DNA from: an uncultured Thiohalocapsa sp.
Lineage (GTDB): Bacteria; Pseudomonadota; Gammaproteobacteria; Chromatiales; Chromatiaceae
DNA: 64,000 bases
Direction: 5' to 3'
NCBI RefSeq assembly: GCF_913063425.1
Contig: NZ_CAJXYK010000002.1
Location: 62,001 to 126,000 of the forward strand
Shown: one piece after another, positions 15,494 through 25,233 of the stretch
Layout of the letters: each line of letters starts with the position of its first letter
Numbering within the stretch: position 1 is the first letter of the stretch
The notes under the pieces: generated by a model
What the model saw: the letters and a program-made list of their open reading frames with translations, nothing else
Databases searched by the model: none
Told to the model about the DNA's origin: nothing
Program-made: the position numbers and the translations under genes

Positions 15494-18079
15494 CTAGGCG
15501 GGCGCCACGGCACCCGCGCGGAGCAGCGGCTCGATCTCGGTCACGGTCATGGGCTCGGCGAAATAGAAGCCCTGCACCGCCGGACAGCCGTTGGCCGCGA
15601 GGAAGTCCGCCTGCCCGCGCGTCTCCACGCCCTCGGCGATGACCTCGAGGCCAAGGCTGCCCGCGAGCCCGACGATGCTCCGCACGATGGCGGCGGCGTC
15701 GGCGTCGGGCAGGGCCGCGATAAAGGACGGATCGATCTTGATGCGGCTCACGGGCAGGCGGCGCAGGTACGCGAGCGACGAGCGGCCGGTGCCGAAGTCG
15801 TCGATGGCCATGGACAGCTGCAGCCGCGCCAGCGCCTCCAGCACCTGCAGGGACTCGCCCCCCTCCTCCACCAGCAGGTCCTCGCTCAGCTCCAGCTCCA
15901 CTTCCGTCGGCGCCAGCACGAAGCGCCGCAGCATGGTCTCCGCCAGGCGCGGGAAGTCCACATCCGCCACCTGCTTGGCGGAGACGTTGAGCGCGAGCCG
16001 CGGTGGCGCGATGCCGGCGTCCTTCCAGCGCGCGAAGGTCTCGAACGCATGCGCCAGCACCCATTCGCCGATGGGGCCGATGATGCCGGCGCCCTCGGCG
16101 ATGGACAGGAACTCCACCGGCAGCAGCATACCGCGCTCCGGATGGCGCCAGCGCAGCAGCGCTTCCACACCCAGAATGCGGCCGTTGCCCAGATGCACCT
16201 GCGGCTGGTAATGGAGCACCAAACCGCCCTCGTCCAGTGCCCGGCGCAGCCCATTCTCGAAGGCGATGCGCTGCTGCACCACCTCGGTCAGGCGCGGGTC
16301 GTAGAGCTGGTAGCGATTGCGCCCGAGCTGCTTGGCCCGGTACATGGCCGTGTCCGCGGTCTGCAGCATGCACTCGGCGTCCCGGGCGTCCAGCGGCGCC
16401 AGGCTGATGCCGATACTCAGGCTTACGGCGATCTCCTGGTCTTCCACCCGGAAGCGCCACTGACTCACCGCCGCAAGCAGGCTGCGCGCCAGGGCCGCCA
16501 CTCCCTGCTGGTCCACCGCGCGCTCGGTGACCACCACGAGCTCGTCGCCACTGATGCGCGCAAAGAGCTGGCCCGCCGGCACGTGGCGCGCGAGCAGACC
16601 GGTCAGCTCCACCAGCAGCCGATCACCGGCGCTGTGGCCGAAGGAGTCGTTGACCTGCTTGAAGTTGTCGAGATCGATAAACAGCAGCGCCAGCAGGCCG
16701 CCGCGCTCGGCGTTGCGTGCGAGCGCTTCTTCCAAACGTGCACGCAGGGTCCGCCGGTTGGGCAGCCCGGTGAGGTGGTCGTGGTGGGCGAGGCGGTCCA
16801 GCTCCAGCTCCGCGTGCTTGCGCTCGGACTCGTCGGTGATGACGCTGTCCCAGAACACGGTGCCATCGCCCTGACGCTGGGGCGTGCCGCGGCCGTGCAG
16901 CCACTTGAGCCGACCGCTCGGCGTGCGGATGCGCCATTGGTGCTCCCAGGGCGACAGCGCCTGGCGCGATTCTGCGACGGATGCCCGCATGGCGTCGCGA
17001 TCTTCCGGCAGCACCATGTCCCACAGCAGCGCCGCGTCCTGCTCCACATCCGTCGCATCCAGCTCCCAGATGGTGCGGCAGCCCTCGCTGATGTAATGCA
17101 CCCGGCAGCTGCCGTCGGGCAGCTCCTGGTAGCGGAAAATGGCGCCGGGCAGGTTGCCCGCGATGTTGCGCACCTGCTGCTCGCGCTCCGCCAGGGCCTT
17201 GCGCTGGCGCACGCTGTCCGTGATGTCCTGGGCGATCACCACCAGGCCCAGCATGGCCGCGTCGGCATCACGGTGCGGCACCAGGTGCAGCTCAAGACAG
17301 CGGCGGCCCGGACCCGGCAGGTCGAGCCACACCTCCTTGCGCAGCGCCACGCCGCGGCGGCAACGCTCCAGCCATGCGGACAGGGGCACCTCGGGCGCGC
17401 CAACCAGGTCGGTCAGCAGCCGGCCTGCGAGTGCATCGGGGGTGGCGTCAAGCGCCGCGGCAAAGCTCGCGCTCGCATGCTGCACGCGCAGCTCCAGGTC
17501 CAGGTAGGCGAGCAGATCCGGCACCGCCGCCAGCACCGCCTCGTTGAGGGCGAGGCTGCGGCGCAGCGCCAGGTCCGTCTCCTTGCGCTCGGTGATGTCC
17601 TTGAGGACACCCACGCGCACCCGGTCCCCCGTTTCTTCGACGCGCATCTCGCGCGCGTGATCGCTGACCCAGAGCACCGCCCCATCCGCCGCGCAGAGAC
17701 GGTACTCGGCATAGAAGGGCTCGGCCTCGGCGCGGGTGCGCAGGCGCTCGCGCTCGATGACCTCGCGGTCATCCGGATGCAGATGCTCGCGCCACAGCGT
17801 ATGGCTCGGCCGTTCGTCGCCGGCGGGCAGGCGCAGCAGCGTGCGCATGAAGTCGTTGACGTAGCGCGGCGCCTCGTCCGCATCGCCGGTGACATAGACC
17901 ACCACGGGCAAACTCTCCACCACGCGTGACAGAGTTTGGATGCGCACCAGCAGCGCATCGCCCGCGAGCGCGGACATGACGTTGCCCGCATCCGCAGCGG
18001 GCTGCGCCGCGGTATCCTGGCGAGACTTGGCCAAGGACGGTTTCATGGCGATCCAGGCACAACGGTTCTCAGCAAGCAT
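15494..18079 (-). CDS. PAS-PAS-PAS-GGDEF-EAL cyclic-di-GMP signalling protein
   Basis: About 861 residues with no clear membrane segment. Three PAS-type sensor modules occupy roughly residues 45-420; their ends are marked by VGVLKDITERK, VIAQDITDSVR and the ITDESERKH linker. The GGDEF domain follows (DHLTGLPNRR; signature SGDEL near 510, so the first glycine and the phenylalanine are changed), then an EAL domain with GVEALLRW near 638, LNVSAKQ, IDDFGTG, RIKID and VIAEGVE. The EAL set is complete, so c-di-GMP hydrolysis is likely. Cyclase activity is uncertain with SGDEL. Of several possible starts I chose ATG 18079; ATG 18046 is equally possible. Confidence 0.88.
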   Translation of the reverse strand: MLAENRCAWIAMKPSLAKSRQDTAAQPAADAGNVMSALAGDALLVRIQTLSRVVESLPVVVYVTGDADEAPRYVNDFMRTLLRLPAGDERPSHTLWREHLHPDDREVIERERLRTRAEAEPFYAEYRLCAADGAVLWVSDHAREMRVEETGDRVRVGVLKDITERKETDLALRRSLALNEAVLAAVPDLLAYLDLELRVQHASASFAAALDATPDALAGRLLTDLVGAPEVPLSAWLERCRRGVALRKEVWLDLPGPGRRCLELHLVPHRDADAAMLGLVVIAQDITDSVRQRKALAEREQQVRNIAGNLPGAIFRYQELPDGSCRVHYISEGCRTIWELDATDVEQDAALLWDMVLPEDRDAMRASVAESRQALSPWEHQWRIRTPSGRLKWLHGRGTPQRQGDGTVFWDSVITDESERKHAELELDRLAHHDHLTGLPNRRTLRARLEEALARNAERGGLLALLFIDLDNFKQVNDSFGHSAGDRLLVELTGLLARHVPAGQLFARISGDELVVVTERAVDQQGVAALARSLLAAVSQWRFRVEDQEIAVSLSIGISLAPLDARDAECMLQTADTAMYRAKQLGRNRYQLYDPRLTEVVQQRIAFENGLRRALDEGGLVLHYQPQVHLGNGRILGVEALLRWRHPERGMLLPVEFLSIAEGAGIIGPIGEWVLAHAFETFARWKDAGIAPPRLALNVSAKQVADVDFPRLAETMLRRFVLAPTEVELELSEDLLVEEGGESLQVLEALARLQLSMAIDDFGTGRSSLAYLRRLPVSRIKIDPSFIAALPDADAAAIVRSIVGLAGSLGLEVIAEGVETRGQADFLAANGCPAVQGFYFAEPMTVTEIEPLLRAGAVAPA

Positions 18080-18257
18080 GAGCGCGGCGAGTGGCCCGCG
18101 AGCGCTCCCCAGGCGCAAGACCCCGATGATGGAGTCAGTGTTACCCCTTAAGGTTACTGCAACGCAGGCCGCGAATTATGTGATCCGCCGCGCTGTGACT
18201 GTGGCGAGCACCGCGCGCCCCAGGTCACCGACGACCAGCCCCGGTTGCTGCGCTGCC

Positions 18258-18824
18258 GTGCTTGGATCCTGCAGGCAGGGGTTGGTCATGGCCGCCCTGC
18301 TGGCCCTGGCCGGCTGCGCGGCGCAGATGCCCCAGAACCTGCGCACGCCGGCGGCGGCGCTCACGCCGGGCGACGCGCGCGCCGCACCGGAGCGCCACCT
18401 GGGCAGCACCGTGCGCTGGGGCGGGACCATTCTGGCGGTGCGAAACACCGCGACGGAGACTGACGTGGAGATCCTCGCTCGAGCGCTGGACGCTGCCGGC
18501 AGGCCCGAGCCGGACGCGCCGACTGCGGATGCAGCCGCTGGGCGCTTCATTGCCCGCTTCAATGGCTTTCTCGACCCGGCTCAGTACCCTGAGGGCCGGC
18601 AACTGACGGTCACGGGCGTGCTCGCGGGCGTGGAGACCCGCGCCGTCGGCGAGTATCCCTATCGGTATCCGGTGGTGGCGGCCACAGCCAAGCACCTGTG
18701 GCCCGAGCCCACCGCGGCGGCCGACTGGCCCTGGTATCCGGACCCATGGCTCGGCCCGCCCTGGCCCGGCTTGGGCCCTTATCCCTGGTATCGCGACCCC
18801 TGGTATCGGCCCTGGTACTGGTGA
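18258..18824 (+). CDS. slp: Slp-family outer-membrane lipoprotein with aromatic/proline-rich tail
   Basis: A lipoprotein signal ends in the lipobox LALAGC. The mature part has RHLGSTVRWGGTILAV, VEILARALDAAGRP, RFIARFNGFLDPAQYPEGR and LTVTGVLAGVE, the Slp/starvation-lipoprotein pattern. After the domain come about 30 residues built from PWYPDPW, PWPGLGPYPW and YRDPWYRPWYW, a Trp/Tyr/Pro tail not present in E. coli Slp. I chose the GTG at 18258 because it gives a signal peptide with an arginine ahead of the hydrophobic core. The ATG at 18288, which has AGGGG six bases upstream, would leave a very short signal. Likely envelope role under stress. Confidence 0.75.
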   Translation: MLGSCRQGLVMAALLALAGCAAQMPQNLRTPAAALTPGDARAAPERHLGSTVRWGGTILAVRNTATETDVEILARALDAAGRPEPDAPTADAAAGRFIARFNGFLDPAQYPEGRQLTVTGVLAGVETRAVGEYPYRYPVVAATAKHLWPEPTAAADWPWYPDPWLGPPWPGLGPYPWYRDPWYRPWYW

Positions 18825-19272
18825 AGTGATCGCAACGCTGCGTTCCGAGCTGGTACGCCGACCGCTGCGTTCCGACCTCGGTCGGCGCTTGAGGCCGCTT
18901 GATTGCAAGACTCTGTGCTTTCTGGGGTCGCGTACTCCGTCAAGCCGGGCCTGACGGAGTACCCGCGCAGAGGGCCAGGACCGAACGCGGAACGCGTGCT
19001 CCTCCCGCAGCGTTGCATCCAGGAGCTCCAGGTTGTCAAGACCATCAGCGCAGAAGCCGAAGCTGCGCTTGCGACCCGGGCGGATCTTCCGCTTGGAGCG
19101 CTTCGGCGTCACGATCAGCTCGTCGCCGTCGAAACGGATGCAGGCACCGGCGGCGGCGTCCACCGCGCCCTGCATACTCTCCGCCGGGGGTGCATTCCAA
19201 GCTGGCTTGGATGCTGATTGGGGACTTGGGGCAAGGCGTTGCGGCAGGGGCGCGGGCAAGAGGGGCGCCTCC
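18825..19272. other. Gene-free stretch with repeats
   Basis: No convincing gene. GCTGCGTTCCGA occurs twice near 18838-18875, and a perfect hairpin lies at 18932-18962. An antisense frame running through here into the lipoprotein gene has no family resemblance and I do not call it. Confidence 0.4.
18932..18962. repeat. Perfect 11-bp inverted repeat
   Basis: GTACTCCGTCA and TGACGGAGTAC are exact reverse complements around a nine-base loop, AGCCGGGCC. With no T tract on either side it is not a standard terminator. It may be a REP-like element or an RNA hairpin. Confidence 0.7.
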
Positions 19273-20445
19273 TCAAGCCCGTCGGCGCCCGTCGCCGAGC
19301 ATCCCCATGGCCAGGAGCGAGGCCAGCCCGACAGCCATGATCGCCGCCACCATGATGAGCGAGTCGTCGAAGGTGCCGGTGCGCTCGGCGAGCTCGCCGG
19401 CGACCACGGGGGCGACGATCTGCGCGATGCCGTAGCCCAGCGTCAGCCGCGCCATGATCTGCGCCGGATGCGCCGGGTAGCGCAGCCCGACCATGGTCAG
19501 CACCAGCGAGACGATGCCGATGAAGGTGACACCGAACAGCAGGGAACTGGCGATGGCCGCGGCCGGCGACCCGCTCAGCACCGGCAGCAGGATGCCGATG
19601 ATCTGCAGCACGTAGGCGATGCCGAGCGTCGGCAGATAGCCCAGGCGCCGTGCGACCCGGTCCCAGAGGATCGGCGCCGGCGCCGCGGCCAGCCCCACCA
19701 GCAGCCACATGAGCCCGCCCTGCCCCGACAGCGCCGGCTGCTGCTCGGTGATCAGCACCGTGAAGGTGGCGTTGATGGCGTAGCCGAAGCCCGCGCACAG
19801 GTAGGCCCCTTGCAACAGCCAGAGCCACAGCGGTCCGGGCTCGTTGCCCGTGTCGACCTGATGCGGCGCGAGTGGTGGCCCGATGTCCGGCCGCGGCAGC
19901 CAGCGCCAGGCCGGCACCAGCAGCAGCGCGCCGGCGCCGGTCAGCAGCCACCACTGCCCCCGCCAGTCCAGCACGGGCGCGGCCAGCTCCACCAGCAGCG
20001 CGCCCAGGACGATGCCGAGCCCGAGCCCGCTGAAGTGCAGTCCCAGCTCGGCGCGATGGCCGTGGCGCAGGAGCCAGTTCAGGATCAGCCCGGAGCCGAG
20101 CATCAGCCCGGCAGCGGTGCTCAGCCCCGCCAGATAGCGGCTCGCACCCCAGAGCACGGGCGACTCGGCCAGCGCCATCATCGCCGTCGTAACCACAGCC
20201 AGCACCAGGCCGATGCGATACAGGCGGTCCTTCAGCATCAGGTCCCTGAGCCGGCTCACCAGCAGCACGCCGGACAGGTAGCCCAGGTAGTTCCAGCCCG
20301 CGAGCCAGCCCGCCAGGGCATCGCCCATGCCCGTCTGCGTCTGCATGTACGCGAGCATGGGTGTGTAGGCAAAGCGGGCGACGCCCATGGTCAGCACCAG
20401 CGCAAAGATGCCGGAGGCGAGGACGAGCAGAGGACGTGTCGGCAT
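19273..20445 (-). CDS. YbfB/YjiJ-family MFS transporter
   Basis: A 390-residue membrane protein of about 12 hydrophobic helices. The N-terminus MGVARFAYTPMLAYMQ is the hallmark of the YbfB/YjiJ (MFS_4) group, followed by GWLAGWNYLGYLSGVLL and RYLAGLSTAAGLMLGSG. Substrates of this family are not firmly established, and export of small metabolites is assumed. The gene stands alone on the minus strand, with the possible start of the SMC-like gene 237 bases away on the other strand. Confidence 0.88.
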   Translation of the reverse strand: MPTRPLLVLASGIFALVLTMGVARFAYTPMLAYMQTQTGMGDALAGWLAGWNYLGYLSGVLLVSRLRDLMLKDRLYRIGLVLAVVTTAMMALAESPVLWGASRYLAGLSTAAGLMLGSGLILNWLLRHGHRAELGLHFSGLGLGIVLGALLVELAAPVLDWRGQWWLLTGAGALLLVPAWRWLPRPDIGPPLAPHQVDTGNEPGPLWLWLLQGAYLCAGFGYAINATFTVLITEQQPALSGQGGLMWLLVGLAAAPAPILWDRVARRLGYLPTLGIAYVLQIIGILLPVLSGSPAAAIASSLLFGVTFIGIVSLVLTMVGLRYPAHPAQIMARLTLGYGIAQIVAPVVAGELAERTGTFDDSLIMVAAIMAVGLASLLAMGMLGDGRRRA

Positions 20446-20669
20446 CGGAATCGGTGTGGCCTTGGCGTGGCGTGGCTCAGCGAGGCGTGGGGCAGCAGTT
20501 TGCGGGAAAACGCCGCCAGCAGCGATGATGCCGCGAAAATCAGGCCCTTGGATGCGCCGTGATCGAAGACGCCTGCCGCGGCATCAAGAGACAGCGCTCC
20601 GGCGAGGGTCTGGCGCGCAGCCCCTCGCGCAACACCGCAACGACACAACGTCACCGCAGCCACTCTCGT

Positions 20670-20688
20670 TCCACGCTCCAGCGTGGGA
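20670..20688. repeat. Palindrome with GCTCCAGC core
   Basis: TCCACGCT and AGCGTGGGA pair around CC with one mismatch. It is the same design as 3668-3691. It overlaps the most upstream possible start of the following gene, which is one reason to doubt that start. Confidence 0.55.
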
Positions 20689-23556
20689 GTGCCGGCCGGG
20701 CGCTTCAGTCAGGCAACCGCGCAGGCGGTGGAGGCGGTCGTCGTGCCATGTGGAGGCGACTGCACCGACGGGCGCAGCTTCAGCGGGCAGCGCCGGATCG
20801 GGCTCAGCGGGTGCGGGGAGCAGTTGGGCCGCGCGCTGGCAGTACGCTCGCGACTGGTCCCGGAAGCCGCTGGCCGCGCGGCGCAGTTCGACGAGCGTGG
20901 TCCGTGGCACCTGGCGCTGCACTGGCTGGTTGAGGCCGAGCAACGGGATGCCTGGTTGGAGCAGGCCGCCGAGATCCGGAACGAGACGGCTCACGTCGAA
21001 GAAATCCCGATTGACTACATCGAGGCGGGCGGTCGACATGGCGGCGGTGATCTGCAGGCGCGCTGGCGCGAGGGCTGCAACCGGCATCGCTTCCCGCGGC
21101 TGCTGCTGGCGACCCGCGCGCTGTTCCGACGCCAGGCGAGCGACGTGACCCGCTGGGCCAGCGCCGATGAGCGCGCGCGTGAAGCTTTGGTGACCCGGCT
21201 GGCGCGCTTTACCATTCCAGAGACCAACCCGGGGTCTGCGCGCGTGGCGGCGGAGCTGATGGAGTGGCTGCATGCCCGGATGGAAGCCATCAAGCGTGCG
21301 CCGGCGGCAGGCGCAGAGGGAGCCGCCGCAGAGGCGAGCCAGAATACCTCGGTGCCGCCCGTTCCCGGACCCACCGCGGTGCGACGGCTGACCATCTCGA
21401 ACCTCCGCAACATTGCCGCGCTGGAGCTGCCCTTCGCACCCGGTCAGACCGCAACCGTCGTACATGGGCCGAACGGTACTGGCAAGAGCAACCTCTTCGA
21501 GGCCCTGTCATTGGCCCTGAGCGGCGCATCGCGGCGGTGCATTGCCTACCTGGACGACCAGGACATTGCCACAAGGCGCTCCACCAAGCACTACGTCGAT
21601 CAGTACCTGTCCCGTTGGGAGGGTACGGATTCACCGCGCACACTGCTGGAAACCTCCGGGGACAGCCGTGCGCTGAAGCTGGCGGCCGATGCAACGGAAG
21701 CCCGGCGTCGGCTGCAGCACTTCGACGGCACCCTCCTCGGGCAGGACCAGGCGCGCGGTTTCGTCCAAATGCCCGGCGACGAGCTCGGCGCGCTGGCGAT
21801 GGGTGCCCACTCCGACCTCGCACAGGACCTGCTCGACCACGTTCAGGAGCGACTCGACGAGGCGCGTGGACGCAAGAACCAGTTGCTCAAGCACTGGCAG
21901 CTGTCGACCCAGATCACCAAGCCCGACACCGCGGCGACGAAGATCGCCCTGGGCATGCTGAGCCAGGTGCTCGGGGCGCCGCAGCCACAGGTCGGCTGGC
22001 TCGCGGCGCTGCTAGGGGAAGGCCTGGCCGACCCCATCGCCAGCCCAATGGCCGGGCAACCGACCGCGGCAGCAGAGATCGCGGACATCAACACCCGCTG
22101 GGCAGCGTGGCCGCAGCATCTTCAGCAGACCGCCGCCCACGTCGCCAACAGCGCGCTCGCGGGTGATACCGCTGCCGGCGCAGACGCGATCATCGCGCTG
22201 ATCCACGAGCATGACCAACTGCTGCGGCGCACCGGCGACATGCTGCGCACCCTCGCCGATCAATCGGAGCAGCTGAGCACGGAGCTTCTGGACCAGGCCG
22301 AGCGCTGGGGTCGGTGGCTGGAGCAGCAGACAACCGCCGCCCCGACAGGCACCGCGGTGGCCGGTGCGGAAGAACGCGCGCGCCTGCAAGCCGCGTTGAC
22401 CAGCGTGCGCCGGCACGGCGAAGGCATCCGTGCCCACCTGGATCATCTGGACGCCGTCGAGCGCTTCCTGGCCCAGCATTGGCACGCGGATCATGCCGGC
22501 GACTGCCCCACCTGCGGCACCGACGTGCAGGCGCAGTACGGGCAGGATATCCACGGGCGTCTTGCGACAATGAAACAGTCCGCGGCGGAGGCCCTCCAGA
22601 TCGCCCGCCGTCAGTACGCCGAGCATTCGAAGCGGCTGAAGACCCTGGATGCCGAAATGGTCAAGCTCGGCGCCGCCCCCTGCCCGCTCGATACGGACCA
22701 GCAGCTCAGGATCGCCGAGGGCTTGGCCATCGTGACGCCGCGCGAAGACGAGATCGCCGGAGTCCTGCGCGACCCGGAGCGCCGCCGCAGCTTGCTGGCG
22801 AATGCCCGCCGGCTGATTGGCGTGCCGTTACCTCCCAATGTGCAGGACACTCCCGGCGATGATCGGGCGCAGCGCGTCTTGGGGCAAATCACCGATGAGC
22901 TCGCCAAGATTCGTCACGCCCTCGCCGAGCCCGCCGCCTGGGAGGCGGTACACAAGGCGGTCCAGCAAACCCTGTCGCAGGCCCTGCAAGAGCACCTGCC
23001 GGAGACCATCGGCCGGGTCTGGTTCGAGCTGACCATGGCCTTGACGCCCGCCCGCTGGCAACTTCCGAGCCTGCCGAAGCTGCAGTCCGAGGCAACGCGG
23101 CGCAAGCACCGCATCAGCGTGCGCATGCAGGAGCGCTACGCGCGACACCTGCTGAACGAGGCCGAAGCGCACACGCTCGGCCTGGCCTGGTTTCTCCAGC
23201 GCCACCTGACCAGCGGGCGGTTCCGTTACGCCCTGCTGGCCATGGACGACCCGGCGCAGGAGATGGATCAGCCCGCGTTCCGCGACCTCTGCCGCCTGCT
23301 GGAGACGTTGTTGCGCCTGCATCGTATCCACAACCGCCCGCTCAACCTGCTGGTGCTGCTGCACCAGGACGAGCGAGCGCAGGACCTGGTCCGCGCCACC
23401 GACGCCAACCTGCTGCGCCTGGGCTGGAACCGGGCCGTACCCGGCTGGCTGCGGGAGATGCGCCTGCGCGCCGGGCCGGCGCAATTCCCGCTGCCCGTGA
23501 TGCTGCTGGACAGCGAAGCGCGCAGCACCAATGCGCCGGTCGGCGACGCGACCTGA
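20683..23556 (+). CDS. SMC/RecF-like AAA ATPase of a RecQ-PRTase-DprA cluster
   Basis: Up to 957 residues. The first 230 or so are a unique region (GPWHLALHWLVEAEQRDAW, NETAHVEEIPIDY) of unknown function. Then an SMC-type ATPase starts with RLTISNLRNIAALELPF and Walker A HGPNGTGKSN near 262. It runs through a long alpha-helical middle with a single CPTCG near 609, reminiscent of the Rad50 zinc hook, and ends with a Walker B-like LLAMDDPAQEMD near 850. It is probably a DNA-end or structure sensor. The GTG start at 20683 is only the furthest possible; no in-frame ATG exists until 21258, so a nearby GTG or TTG is likely used. The RecQ-like gene follows after 42 bases. Confidence 0.8.
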   Translation: MGVPAGRFSQATAQAVEAVVVPCGGDCTDGRSFSGQRRIGLSGCGEQLGRALAVRSRLVPEAAGRAAQFDERGPWHLALHWLVEAEQRDAWLEQAAEIRNETAHVEEIPIDYIEAGGRHGGGDLQARWREGCNRHRFPRLLLATRALFRRQASDVTRWASADERAREALVTRLARFTIPETNPGSARVAAELMEWLHARMEAIKRAPAAGAEGAAAEASQNTSVPPVPGPTAVRRLTISNLRNIAALELPFAPGQTATVVHGPNGTGKSNLFEALSLALSGASRRCIAYLDDQDIATRRSTKHYVDQYLSRWEGTDSPRTLLETSGDSRALKLAADATEARRRLQHFDGTLLGQDQARGFVQMPGDELGALAMGAHSDLAQDLLDHVQERLDEARGRKNQLLKHWQLSTQITKPDTAATKIALGMLSQVLGAPQPQVGWLAALLGEGLADPIASPMAGQPTAAAEIADINTRWAAWPQHLQQTAAHVANSALAGDTAAGADAIIALIHEHDQLLRRTGDMLRTLADQSEQLSTELLDQAERWGRWLEQQTTAAPTGTAVAGAEERARLQAALTSVRRHGEGIRAHLDHLDAVERFLAQHWHADHAGDCPTCGTDVQAQYGQDIHGRLATMKQSAAEALQIARRQYAEHSKRLKTLDAEMVKLGAAPCPLDTDQQLRIAEGLAIVTPREDEIAGVLRDPERRRSLLANARRLIGVPLPPNVQDTPGDDRAQRVLGQITDELAKIRHALAEPAAWEAVHKAVQQTLSQALQEHLPETIGRVWFELTMALTPARWQLPSLPKLQSEATRRKHRISVRMQERYARHLLNEAEAHTLGLAWFLQRHLTSGRFRYALLAMDDPAQEMDQPAFRDLCRLLETLLRLHRIHNRPLNLLVLLHQDERAQDLVRATDANLLRLGWNRAVPGWLREMRLRAGPAQFPLPVMLLDSEARSTNAPVGDAT

Positions 23557-23598
23557 TCGACAACAAGGTGCCCCATCAAGCGCGGGGGAGAACGGACA

Positions 23599-25233
23599 AT
23601 GGAGTACGACGCCAAGCGCGCCTTGGAACTGCTGCGACTCGGCACCGAACGGCCAACCGCGGAGCTCAGACCCGGGCAGGAAGACGCGATTCGCCAGGTG
23701 ATCGCCGGTGGTCCCCGGGTGCTGGTCGTACAAAAGACCGGCTGGGGTAAGAGCTTCATCTATCTCATCGCGATCAAGCTCCTGCGCGACGCGGGTCTGG
23801 GGCCGGCACTGCTCATCTCACCCTTGCTTGCCTTGATGCGCAACCAGGTTGCGGCCGCCGAGCGCATGGGGCTCAAGGCCGCAACCATCCATTCCGACAA
23901 CAGGGACGCCTGGACCAGCATCGAGCACGATCTGAAGTCGGGCAGCGTCGACGTGCTGCTTGTTCATCCCAAGCGGCTCGCCAACGCCCGCTTCGTGGCC
24001 GAGGTGCTGTCCGACATCGCAGCGCGCATCTCCTTGCTGGTCATCGACGAGGCCCACTGCATCTCGGATTGGGGCCACGACTTCGTGCCCGAGTATCGCC
24101 TGATCGAGCGCATTGCAGACACGCTCCCCGGCAATCTACGGCTGCTTGCCACCACCGCCACTGCCAACAATCGGGTCATGGCGGACTTGCGCAACGTACT
24201 CGGTCCCAGGTTGGCCGTGCAGCGCGGCGATCTGAACCGCCCGTCACTGGCGCTGCAAACCATCCGTCTTGGCAGTCAGGCGGAGCGCCTCGCGTGGCTG
24301 GCCGAGCAACTGCCGCGGCTGGCCGGCAGCGGTATCGTCTACGCTCTGACCGTCAGAGACGCGAACCGGATATCCGCCTGGCTGCGGACACAAGGCATCG
24401 CTGTTGCTGCCTACACCGGAGAGAGCGGCGAGGCACGGCCCGAGCTGGAACAAGCCCTGTTGGCGAATCGCGTGAAGGCCCTGATCGCCACCACGGCGCT
24501 GGGTATGGGCTTCGACAAGCCGGACCTGGCCTTCGTCATCCACTTCCAGGCGCCGGCCTCGGTGGTGCATTACTACCAGCAGGTCGGCCGGGCCGGCCGG
24601 GCACTGGCGGGCGCCTACGGCGTCCTGCTCGCCGGCGACGAGGACACTGACATCACGGGCTTCTTCATCGATAGCGCCTTTCCCGGCAAAGCGGAGGTGC
24701 GCATGGTGCTGGACGCGTTGGAACGGCACCCCAGCGGCCTATCGCTTCGCGAGCTGGAGGGCGAAGTCAACCTGAGCAGCGGTCGCATCGAGAAAACAGT
24801 CTCGCTGCTTGCGCTCGAATCACCGGCACCCATCGTGAAACAGGGCGCAAAGTGGCAGCTCACGGCGGCACGGCTCGGCAACGGGTTTTGGGAGCGAGCC
24901 GAGCGGCTGACCGCGGTGCGGCGCACGGAGCAAGCACAGATGGTGCCGAGCTTCGCTGAACGCCTGGCAACGGCGTTGCAGCTGCCGTTTGCCCACGTCC
25001 TCACGCTCAGCGAGCAGCGCCCGGAACAGAAAACAATGGCGAACAGCGCTCAGCAGGCCCGGAACCTCGACGGTGCGCTGTCTGTCTCGGGATCAGTGCG
25101 GGCGGGTCCCGTGCTGCTTGTGGACGACATGGTGGACTCCCGCTGGACCCTGACCGTCGCCGCATGGCTGCTGCGCACCCACGGCAGCGGGCCGGTGCTG
25201 CCGCTGGCCCTCGCGTTGACTGGACACGATTGA
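23599..25233 (+). CDS. RecQ-like helicase fused to a phosphoribosyltransferase-like domain
   Basis: A 544-residue protein. Helicase motifs are QKTGWGKS (Walker A, about 46-53), [15 protein letters not shown] (about 150), [22 protein letters not shown] and QQVGRAGRA. After a winged-helix-like region, RQC and HRDC domains are absent. Instead residues about 450-544 form a PRTase-type unit with [14 protein letters not shown] and the PRPP-loop-like [13 protein letters not shown], as in ComF-type proteins. The ATG at 23599 has a GGGGGAG ribosome-binding site about ten bases upstream. It sits between the SMC-like and DprA-like genes and overlaps the latter (TGATG). Confidence 0.87.
   Translation: MEYDAKRALELLRLGTERPTAELRPGQEDAIRQVIAGGPRVLVVQKTGWGKSFIYLIAIKLLRDAGLGPALLISPLLALMRNQVAAAERMGLKAATIHSDNRDAWTSIEHDLKSGSVDVLLVHPKRLANARFVAEVLSDIAARISLLVIDEAHCISDWGHDFVPEYRLIERIADTLPGNLRLLATTATANNRVMADLRNVLGPRLAVQRGDLNRPSLALQTIRLGSQAERLAWLAEQLPRLAGSGIVYALTVRDANRISAWLRTQGIAVAAYTGESGEARPELEQALLANRVKALIATTALGMGFDKPDLAFVIHFQAPASVVHYYQQVGRAGRALAGAYGVLLAGDEDTDITGFFIDSAFPGKAEVRMVLDALERHPSGLSLRELEGEVNLSSGRIEKTVSLLALESPAPIVKQGAKWQLTAARLGNGFWERAERLTAVRRTEQAQMVPSFAERLATALQLPFAHVLTLSEQRPEQKTMANSAQQARNLDGALSVSGSVRAGPVLLVDDMVDSRWTLTVAAWLLRTHGSGPVLPLALALTGHD

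Noticed and set aside
15473-17929. An 818-codon plus-strand frame
   Set aside because: Antisense to the GGDEF-EAL gene in a phase that mirrors its codon bias; composition is repetitive His/Gln/Arg.
18225-19259. Minus-strand frame of 344 codons beginning in the gene-free gap
   Set aside because: Its second half is antisense to the lipoprotein gene. The first half (IRFDGDELIVTPKRSKRK) is protein-like but has no ribosome site or known relative, so I left it out.
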